A stretch of 64,000 nucleotides of DNA from Symsagittifera roscoffensis (lineage: Eukaryota; Xenacoelomorpha; Acoela; Convolutidae): assembly GCF_963678635.1 (NCBI RefSeq), contig NC_087067.1:46738001-46802000 (forward strand), read 5' to 3'. Under the pieces are notes generated by a model. That model was given only the letters and a program-made list of their open reading frames with translations. It ran no database searches and was not told the DNA's origin. Below, in pieces: positions 55,896 to 64,000 of the stretch (position 1 is its first letter; every line of letters starts with the position of its first letter). The position numbers and the translations under genes were made by a program.

Positions 55896-58365
55896 AAAAA
55901 ATTCCTGAAATTTTCATCATGGACAACAAGGAAGCGTTTTTTGCCGAGTTGGTGATAATACTAATAAGCTTGATTGTCAAAACGTTGTAAGCATTTGATT
56001 TTGAAAACATAACTAGGACTGAAATCGTATCCCTGCGCAAAAAAAAGCAACTGCACTTGCACTGAAACAAAAAAAAATCTGAAATGCTCAAAAGCGGGGA
56101 GCTATTGTATAAACTGGTGGCATAAGTAATATTAAATTATTGCATGTCCTTGGCCCAAGATTTTTTTGACACAGCTTAGGAAAAGTAGCTTGTGGAACAA
56201 TGCAACATACCTGCATGAATGATTCAAACTTATTTCTAATTCCTATCAACTCAGTGAATCAGATTGTTGGAAACCATGGAGAACAAAATTGTAAAAATTC
56301 TAAGTTTTGGGAACAAGGACATGCAAAAAAAAATCAAATCAGAGTCTGGGGAAAAGGGATTTTTTTTGGCCATGGAAGTCTAAGCAATCGAACCATTTTG
56401 TAGAGTCTAATCAAAAATGAAAAGAAATCATCGCTCGGTGTATTTCACATCTAAAGAAATCACGTTTGTTTTTGTGGCAAACTTTGATGGAATAACCGCT
56501 AAAGATGTAATACAAAGTTAAAAAGAATGGGACTTTGAGATGCGAATTTTTTTATAAATTAAGAAACACTACGTTTTTTGGAAGAGCAAGAATGTGAAAC
56601 AGATTGTATTATTTGGCAATTATCAAAAGAAAACAGGAATGAGAAATTACTAACAAAGATCTGAAGTTGCCCAGGGGTTATCACTCCAAAAAAGCGGGAG
56701 GTATGTTGTACAAACATCAAAGTGCAATAAAACAGGTCAGCTCCGCAAACATACACTTTTGCACAGTCAAAACGCCGGTTGAAGCCATAACTGTTAGTAG
56801 TGAGTCGCACATGTGATTTAAGAGCCTAATCAGCAGAGTAATTTATCGCAACTACACTCTCAGTATGCGCAATAAAGTTTGTCCTAAAGCTTTTGAATTA
56901 GGTAATGGATCCTGGATATCATATGCAGTACAACTGAAGTAGATACCTACGAACAAAAGAATCAGAGTAACCGTTGAAAAATAAGCAATTTCAAAATCCT
57001 ATGGTTTTGCCGATGAAGGGTTTTTCAGAGTAGAAAAATTGATAGATAGCCAGTTATCACAACTTATGAAAACTAGTAGAAAAAGAACAGCATGGAAAGA
57101 GGTCTCCTTGGGAAACAACGACGATTACATGCACGATCAATTGTGACATCTTGGAATGAAAATTATGTTACCATACAGCTGGTACTAGTTTCCTTGGTAA
57201 ACATATGCTTCGGTTTTAGGCAAAAGCTAGAGAAATTGCAATCACTCTACTAAATATTTATCTTCCATGTAAAACTTTATGATTGCTTTTGCAAATATTT
57301 TTCTCGGCAGCTCTGATGGAGGATGAGGATATTCCAGCCATCAAACATATATGAAGAAATAGTTTTTTCTATGTATTCAAGGAGAAAAACCAAAAGTAGA
57401 GTATGGAGGTAAAGAAATATGCCGGTAAGAACAACAATGTTTGGTATGGGAAACACACGTGCAAAGCACGGTAAAATAGGAGCAATCAATTAAAAATCAG
57501 AAAATAGTCCAGGTAAGCTGCAAAAATTTGTACGTTTCAAGTTAAGATACGTTTGATTGCGATTAAGGCAGAAGAAAATGGTTGAAAACACAGTGTAGTT
57601 TGCAACTCAAGATGAAAATATGTATTAATTTAGGAAAGGAACACGAGCTCTTACACGGTGAATGCGTATAGTTTGGCCCAAACTACATGAAGTTAAAGCT
57701 GCGGTACAGCCAAACGTATACAGGGTAATTGGTGATAACATCAAATATCGCACTGTTTCTCCATTGGAATGGTTGCAACCATCAAAAGTGGTGATTCGGC
57801 CACCAATATCCTTCGGTGAAACGCAAAGTTTCCATAATGTATATTAAGATGCCGAAAGACACTTCGATAACAGCCAGAAGCTGTGATTAACGACTTTACG
57901 ACTCGGGGAAGAATTCAAAAGGTCGACAGATGAGATCGGTAAATTGAACGATAGACTCCAATTTATGTAGGGATACTTGAATGTTTACAAAAGCAAAATA
58001 CGAATTCTCGAAGCAGAGTAGGACTCCATTCTGAAGCAGAACGGAAAAATTTTCATTGAGAACCACAGGTAGCTATTAAAACTGAAAGAAATGCCTATAG
58101 GAGATAGCTGCGCAAAAAATTTGCTCTGGAAGCAATTGCAATTGTATATTGCTCAGAACCCAATCTCTGTGCATCCAGGTTTGTGCGTCATTTTGTTTTT
58201 ACATGAACTGTTGCCAGAAGAAACGGTAGCAATGTATTTCAGAAGATTTTGTTTAATCCGTCATACAGATAAGACAGGAAGAGTAGTATACTTTAAGATG
58301 GTGGTGGAAGCAAACTTTTTTTAGAGACAGAGAAGCAAAAAAAAATTAAATTCTTTGGTTTTGGA
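55896..58365 (+). pseudogene. Third-ORF region (unit 4)
   Basis: Full-length relative to unit 1; open pieces at 57662-57847 and 58091-58324. Confidence 0.33.
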
Positions 58366-58784
58366 GGCTGTTAATTATTTTTTTTTGTAGCCAAGTGGAC
58401 ATTTGAAACTCATGATTGCTGTGCATATAGAAAAATCAAACATAATTGACGGTGCTATTCACGAACGATTGCCATATTATTTATTTATCCAAATTCATGC
58501 AATAAACCATAACACAGCTCAGTCGTGAATGGAAACACTCTTTTTTTGACAAGCATTTAGAAACAAAGTTGAGAAAAACCGTAATCTTGCTCAACTAATT
58601 TCACCAATATTAAGAGGAAATCAGTGAAACCCGGGAATATCATTAAAAGTTCGAATCTTCAGAGACCAGTTGAAATTAGTCGTTGAAAGCGGAAACTAAC
58701 TTAAAAAAATGTAAATCAAATCAATTTTATGTAAGTTTTTGAAACTACTTCAAGGTAAAATTTTGAAAGAAAAAAATTTAAATT

Positions 58785-59417
58785 TGAATTGGGTTGCTTC
58801 CTAGATAGCAGTTTCACGGACACTCGCTGTGATACACGCGTCACATTACAGATTTTTGTCCTCATCAGATCTAGATGACTCAGTCTTTAGCAGCTTCCTT
58901 TGAAACTTATGTACTGCTAGGTCCAAAGAAATTGTTCTCGAGGATCCTAAACATCACAAAGTCCGGTATTGGATAGTTTGTGGACACTTTCTGAAAAATT
59001 TTAGTCTATAAACAAAATTCGGCTTTTTTGTTGAATGGTAAGTATCCTCGCACAACTAAGAAAATTTATTCTGTCAATTGTCTGAGCTTTTAACTAGGCA
59101 GAAGTACTGTGGTCAATATTTTGCAGGCCACGAGTGAAAAAATTAACAATGAACAAAGCAAAATTTTTCTCACTCACCTAATATCTATTTCTGAAGCGCA
59201 CACTTATCTTCAGTGTTCAGCTTTTTTCTTCCCTCTTGTTTGCTATGTTTTCTCCTGGTTGTCCGGTATATTGCTAATTAGCCCTGACAGTCTTTGTCTG
59301 TGAGTCAATAGCAATGGTAGAGGCTTCAGCTCTAGTTCTGCATATGGTGCATTTGCTCTTTGTACTTGGGTTGTTCTAGATGGTTCTGTTTGCTCTGTTC
59401 TGATTGCACGCTGCACA
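58785..59417 (+). repeat. LTR-like block (unit 4)
   Basis: TGAATTGG to CTGCACA, followed by TAGTGGCTAAAATG. Confidence 0.38.
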
Positions 59418-59509
59418 TAGTGGCTAAAATGTTTTTTTTTCTAAATCAAAAATGATGGATTACCTTAATCGTTTTTTTGTAATTTACTTTATTAGACTGA
59501 ACTTAAACC

Positions 59510-59727
59510 TGAGAGGAGCGGCAGCATTGACGTACCTTGAGCGACAATGGTTGAGTTTCCAAGATGAATTGAAGAGGTGTTCATTTTCAAGGAAAGGGAG
59601 GGAGAGGGAGAGGAAAGTTTGGTTACAGGTTTTGTCATCCGGCATCAAATTGTTTAAATCCTGAAACGATTCCTGGAAACCCCAGGTCTAAGCTTTACGG
59701 GAAGTTGAAAAGTGAAGTTCATGCAGT
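59510..59727 (+). pseudogene. Gag N-terminal stub (unit 4), start codon lost
   Basis: The ATG of the other copies is CTG here; a 15-bp loss lies in the basic stretch near 59595. Confidence 0.42.
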
Positions 59728-59985
59728 GACAACATACAGCCCATTTTACTTGATTTTTGATCAACTTCGTCCTTGCCAATAGAGTAGGTGCCTGGAAAAA
59801 CTCAAAACAAAGTCTTTGCAACGCCCAATGATTACATAAAAAACCCAAAGAAGGAACATCGAACCAGCGACAAATTGGTGCACAATACGATGGATGTCGA
59901 AAAAGAACAAAAAAAAACAACAAAAGTACTACGACAAAACAATAAGGGCCGAACATTAGCGTGAACGAACAAAAAAAAACTATTT
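59728..59985 (+). pseudogene. Integrase C-terminal linker, best preserved copy
   Basis: SPFYLIFDQLRPCQ is followed by KKNKKKQQKYYDKTIRAEH (about 59898-59955). The KxYYDK block is the standard link between integrase core and GPY/F module and is missing at the other seams. Confidence 0.6.
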
Positions 59986-60149
59986 TTTAACCCTGTCCTC
60001 AGCGAGGGAGAGACAGAGAAGCTTCAGTCGATCTAGTATGGACCTAACATAATGAAAATGATTGTAATTGATCTAAATTTTGTGATTGAAGACAAAAATC
60101 TAAGAAACAGTAAGAAATTCATTTTGATATGATCAATTCACTAGCCCAT

Positions 60150-61060
60150 CGGAGGCATTGGTTATTGGAGAACCAATTGATACATTAATATTTGCAGAAG
60201 ATCAACCTAGTAGTCCCACTAACCAACCAAGGAGAAATTTAGGAAGTAAGACATCGTCCACTTTACCAAGAAAAAAAATCAGAATCTAAAGCAGCTAGTT
60301 CTGTAAGGGTTGCTAATAAGGAATCATTGAATAGAATGGGAGGTATTCAACGATATAAAAATAGACAATCAAGTGAACGGTCACCCGCTAAACAATTCTG
60401 GGACTATTTGTTTAATGATTACTCTGATGATGATAATGGTCATAATAGTGCTTTTATATAAAAAATTTCCTGAAATTTTCATCATGGACAACAAGGAAGC
60501 GTTTTTTGCTCAGTTGCTGATAATACTATTAAGCTTAGAGAAACTGATCGTCAAAACTTTATAGGAATTTGATTTTGAAACCATAACTAGGACTGAAATC
60601 GTATCCTTGAGCAAAAATAGCAATTGCACTTGCACTGAAACAAAAAAGAAAAACTGAAATGCTCAAAAGCGGAGAGCTATTGTAAAAACCGGTGGCATAT
60701 GTAAGATTAAATTATTGCATGTCTTTGGCCCTAGACTTTTTGACATAGCTTAGGAAAAGTAGCTTGTGGAACAATGCAACATACCTGCATGAATGATTCA
60801 AATTTATTTCTAATTCCTATCAACTCAATGAATCAGATTGTTGAAAACCATGGAAAACAAAATTGTAAAATTTCTAAGTTTTGGGAACAAGGAGATTCTT
60901 AAAACTGGGGAGAAAGTAGATAGTAACTTAGCACCAGAGACTTCGAATAGGTTTACTGAAAAATTATCAAAAACTTTCATAAGGAGAGTGAACAATAGAT
61001 GTGTCAAATATGTTATCCGGTGAAGTGAATGTCACCTACTAATCAAAAAATAACGGGTTC
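60150..61060 (+). pseudogene. Pol tail and start of third-ORF region (unit 5)
   Basis: Tail in broken frames, then the region equivalent to 38401-38830. It continues in 60895-61023 with a stretch (ETSNRFTEKLSKTFIRRVNN) not present in the other units, which may be family sequence they have lost. Confidence 0.35.
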
Positions 61061-61132
61061 ATTTCTAATCAATGGTGAAAATTTGAGCGAAAATACTTCA
61101 AGGTAAAAGTTTGAGAGAACAAAATTTAAATT

Positions 61133-61767
61133 TGAATTGGGTTGCTTCCTAGATAGCAGTTTCACGGACACTCGCTGTGATACAAGCATCACATTTCAGA
61201 TTTTTGTGCTCATCAGATCTAGATGACTCAGGCCTTAGCAGCTTCAATTGAAACTTATGTACTGCTAGGTCCAAAGAAATTGTTCTCGAGCATCCTAAAG
61301 TTTACAAAGTCCGGTATTGGATAGTTTGTGGACACTTTCTGAAAAATTTTAGTCTATAAAACAAAATTCGGCTTTTTTGTTGAACGGTAAGTATCCTCGC
61401 ACAACTAAGAAAAATTATTCTGTCAATTGTCTAAGTTTCTTACTAGGCAGAAGTACTGTGGTCAATATTTTGCAGGCCACGAGTGAAAAAATTCACAATA
61501 AACAAAGCAAAATTTTTCTCACTCACCTAAAATCTATTTCTGAAGCGCACACTTATCTTCTGTGTTCAGCTTTTTTTCTTCCCTCTTGTTTGCTATAGTT
61601 TCTGTTGGTTGTCCGGTATATTGCTAATTAGCCCTGACAGTTTTTGTCTGTGAGTCAATAGCAATGGCAAAGGCTTCAGCTCTAGTTCTGCATATGTTGC
61701 ATTTGCACTTTGTACTTGAGTTGTTCTAGATGGTTCTGTTTGCTCTGATCTGATTGCACGCTGCACA
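61133..61767 (+). repeat. LTR-like block (unit 5)
   Basis: TGAATTGG to CTGCACA; the following TAGTGG is changed to TTGTAG. Confidence 0.36.
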
Positions 61768-61859
61768 TTGTAGCTAAAATGTTTTTTTTTTTCTAAATCA
61801 AAAATGGTGGATTACTTTAATCGTTTTTGTTGGATTACTTTTTTTGACTGAACTTAAAC

Positions 61860-62069
61860 ATGAGAAGAGCGGCAACATTGACGTACCTTGAGCGACAATG
61901 GTTGAGTTTCCAAGATGAAGTGAAGAGGTGTTCAATTTCAAGGAAAAGCAAAAAAAGGGAGGGAGAGGGAGAGGCAAGTTTGGTTACAGGTTTTGTCATC
62001 CGTCATCAAATTGTTCAAATTCCAAAACGATTTCTCGAAACCCCACGTCTAAGCTTCACGGGCAGTTGA
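61860..62069 (+). pseudogene. Gag N-terminal stub (unit 5)
   Basis: MRRAATLTYLERQWLSFQDE, open to the end of homology with the array. Confidence 0.45.
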
Positions 62070-62070
62070 A

Positions 62071-62359
62071 ATGAGAAATTTATGACAATCGATTCGCGCA
62101 AAACGATTTCACTTGTGTTCTGTTCTGAAACTACTAAAAGTATAGAGACAACTGTAGAAAAATTTACAAGTTCGGACCGGACTGAATTTTATTCTGTTAT
62201 ACTGTGAACCTCCAACAACACCAAAAACAACTTCAAATTATGAAAATGACATACACTTCATTTTTTTAAACTATCTTCAAATTAAAACAAAACGTTTGTT
62301 TTTTTTGTCTTTCCGGGAAATTTGTTTGTTTCAAATTCCTGTAGTGTTGTTGATATTAG
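62071..62359. other. No gene seen; AT-rich spacer
   Basis: Noncoding. Poly-T stretches on the plus strand near 62262 and 62297 would be A-rich on the minus strand, as expected beyond the 3' end of the minus-strand non-LTR fragment. Confidence 0.45.
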
Positions 62360-62664
62360 CCTAATGATTGGGCGCGTCCTACATGCTCTCGTCGAGTTTA
62401 AGGAATGTTGCCAACTCCGTCGGCCATAGTCACTAGACTATTGGGCTCAGTTTTTTTTAGTTTTGGTGGACAGTTAAATAAGCGTAACGCAATGATGGGA
62501 ACAGGGCAGAAGATACAGTTTGGAGGGAATTTTGGATCTATCCTATTGATATAAGTATTTAGGTAGGGGCTGTATCTTGATCTTATTTGGGCTATGGTGC
62601 ATTTAGTCGATTGTGGGAGCATCCAATATTGTCGCCTTTTCGTGGTCGACACAACCCGCGACAA
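62360..62664 (-). pseudogene. 3' end of a Jockey/CR1-like non-LTR retrotransposon
   Basis: Minus-strand IRSRYSPYLNTYINRIDP, then CIFC, then LRLFNCPPK match the C-terminal block after RT in Jockey/CR1-group elements (AQLRSGxxxxLNxYxxRI ... CPxC ... HxxHLFxCPxxPT). The frame is shifted near the end, where another frame gives ATFLKLDES, the usual last block. Truncated at about 62640-62664. Confidence 0.7.
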
Positions 62665-62699
62665 GTCGCCGTAGATCGTACCAAAACAGCGTGTTTGGA

Positions 62700-62960
62700 A
62701 GCGCAGAAAACATGCTCAAAATGTGTTTTTGGTGACATGGCGCCCAAAGTGGGCTGGGCTGCTACGTCTATTAATACTTCTTTTACTTCTAGTCAAATTT
62801 TACGTGCCGGCTTTAGCCCAAACCCAGGCGCCTATATGTGGCCTCCTTGTAAAACAAATATCTCTCGCACTAAAGCAAGTTTTTAGTGATTAAATGCGGA
62901 TGGATCCACCTAGAAAATGTGATTCCGCAAATCTTAATCAACTTCACTAAAAATTTTACT
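62700..62960 (+). pseudogene. 5' coding start of a non-LTR element: 2A-like and PHD-like pieces
   Basis: ILRAGFSPNPGAYMWPPC resembles the leader of Jockey/CR1-type elements, where a 2A-like NPGP lies before a zinc finger (LRAGxxxNPGPxxCxxC). The final Pro is Ala here. NISRTKASF is followed by a stop, and a frame change gives KCGWIHLENV, like the second half of a PHD finger. Degraded. Confidence 0.5.
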
Positions 62961-63335
62961 GCCTTATTGTATCAATTATAATATCTGGCCCCTACCAGTT
63001 AACTATACGCCAAACAGGCCATAAAACAAAAAGACGGGAAACCTCCCCACCTGATTAACAAAAGCCCCGAACGCCCAAAAGACTAACCCTCAAAACATAC
63101 AGCGCATGCTACATCTACTATTACCCCGCTAAATCCTTCCGGTAACCAATCCCAATCTAAAAAAGTGTACTTTTTCTCCACCTGAACACTAACGGAGTAT
63201 CAGAGAAAGCACCCAAAACTGCTGCACTAATCTGTGACTTTCAAATTTGAGCCGTTTTTTTTTTTCAATTGATTAGTTTGACTGAAAAAACCGCACTTCC
63301 TTGCTAGGCCTATATTACATTTTTATCAGATAGGA
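62961..63335. other. No gene recognised
   Basis: Probably degraded coding sequence of the plus-strand non-LTR piece between its zinc-finger start and endonuclease. No readable motif. Confidence 0.35.
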
Positions 63336-63337
63336 CC

Positions 63338-63356
63338 GCTCTCTCTCTCTCTCACA

Positions 63357-63433
<77 letters not shown>
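63338..63433. repeat. (CT)n/(GA)n microsatellite forming a perfect palindrome
   Basis: A CT run (63362-63397) is followed directly by a GA run (63398-63433). The arms are exact reverse complements, 36 bp each with no loop, centred on CTCGAG. A shorter CT run precedes at about 63339-63353. Confidence 0.9.
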
Positions 63434-63436
<3 letters not shown>

Positions 63437-63589
63437 GGTTTACTTACTGCATTACCCAACTCACCTATTTACGAAGAAATGCAATCAGTGGAAGACGGCT
63501 TTAAAGGCTCATTTTTTTAAAATAAGGGCCAGCAACCGAAGCTTCCGCTTTATTGATTTTTAGGTTTCTCGGGCAGTACCTGCACAAAA

Positions 63590-64000
63590 ATTTAGAAGGC
63601 TTCTATTTTGCCGCTGCTGATGGAAGACAGTGCAGTTTCCATTGAAGATGTAAATGCGCCTTCCATCTCTGGAACTCCAATATAGCGGAGGATAACAGAA
63701 GCGTCTCTTTGTTTGTAGAAAATAATGACTCTGATTTCACCCCTTTAAACGACCACACTCAAACTCCTTTACCGTTCGGCAACTCAGACTTATGCTTGCC
63801 ATCGTTGTTCCCAGTACTCTCCATAAAATGGAAACCACCTTTAACTTTAGGGTCAGACCATCTTCTCATTTTCATAAGTCGACCTCTAACAGAGGATTTT
63901 CCTCTTACGGCCAAAATGATTTTCATACATTCAACAATGCAAACTGGGACAAACTCACTGAAAAAAATTGAGTATAAACTTTACTTGATGATTTTATGAA
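63590..64000 (+). pseudogene. Endonuclease domain end of a non-LTR element (cut by window)
   Basis: ENNDSDFTPLNDHTQTP, then a degraded strand, then LTLGSDHLLIFIS match the last part of an apurinic-like endonuclease (APE-type EN), where NGxxxTHxNxxxxxSxIDLTxxS ... SDHxPI is conserved. The IDL block is disrupted and the conserved SDHxPI reads SDHLLI. It continues past the window edge. Same strand as the 62700-62960 piece. Confidence 0.62.

Larger units (their letters stand above)
55320..59727 (+). repeat. Right-hand array unit 4
   Basis: Core only, 4,408 bp, with a 180-bp deletion near 58545 and more substitutions than units 1-3. Confidence 0.8.
16902..62070 (+). mobile_element. 45-kb tandem array of a dead AT-rich Ty3/Gypsy family
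   Basis: All fragments read on the plus strand and belong to one family: gag zinc knuckles, retropepsin, RT, RNase H, integrase, a Pol tail, a third-ORF region, an LTR-like block and a gag start. The left part (16902 to about 36190) repeats the gag-PR-RT section six times; the right part (37812-62070) repeats integrase end to gag start five times. Copies share the same disabling changes, so the array arose by duplicating an already dead copy. Boundaries are where homology between units stops. Confidence 0.85.
59728..62070 (+). repeat. Right-hand array unit 5 (shortened, end of array)
   Basis: Starts with a better preserved integrase end and loses about 2.5 kb of the third-ORF region at about 61020-61100. 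Homology ends at GGGCAGTTGAAA, about 62070. Confidence 0.78.

Noticed and set aside
16902-62070. CRISPR-like array of direct repeats
   Set aside because: Repeats are kilobases long with no short repeat/spacer pattern, in a eukaryotic retroelement.

Overview
This window is repeat DNA from a eukaryote, most likely an invertebrate animal. It carries a Ty3/Gypsy LTR retrotransposon, a Penelope-like element with a GIY-YIG endonuclease, and a Jockey/CR1-type non-LTR element, which is an animal-style mix. I found no host gene, tRNA, rRNA, CRISPR array or bacterial operon. The species cannot be named from the sequence; a cnidarian-like or other invertebrate source is only a guess.

Layout. (1) 1-14163: a young Ty3/Gypsy element on the minus strand. 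Its 3' LTR is cut by the left window edge and its 5' LTR ends at 14163. The two LTR copies differ by one 2-bp indel over about 522 bp. Gag-Pro-RT-RNaseH is one 2102-residue frame (3963-10271). Integrase follows in a second frame (2554-3912, open from about 4074), and the integrase end plus a long C-terminal extension lie in a third (665-2812). The extension ends in a domain that reads as a divergent macro domain. A 3.4-kb leader (10272-13639) holds many copies of a GACCCCTCCGGATT-type motif. (2) 14571-16440: a decayed Penelope-like element (minus) whose RT has a PHD-type zinc finger between motif B and the YVDD motif. (3) 16902-62070: about 45 kb of tandem, rearranged copies of one dead AT-rich Ty3/Gypsy family. 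The first half is six units (3.0 or 3.7 kb) with a longer 9,815-bp periodicity. The second half is five units built from integrase end, a third-ORF region, an LTR-like block and a short gag start. (4) 62360-64000: two oppositely oriented pieces of a Jockey/CR1-like element, arranged as expected for 5' inversion by twin priming, with a perfect (CT)n/(GA)n palindrome inside.

How it fits together. The left element looks recently inserted and may still be active apart from two -1 frame junctions. The central array cannot move by itself: its copies share the same lesions (RT core deletion, YLDD changed to YLDF, integrase catalytic Asp changed to Gly, a TG insertion in a gag zinc knuckle). It therefore grew by DNA-level duplication of an already dead element, more like a satellite than a transposon. 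The leads I rate highest are the macro domain on Pol, the leader motif array, the PHD insertion inside the Penelope RT, and the satellite-like higher-order amplification.
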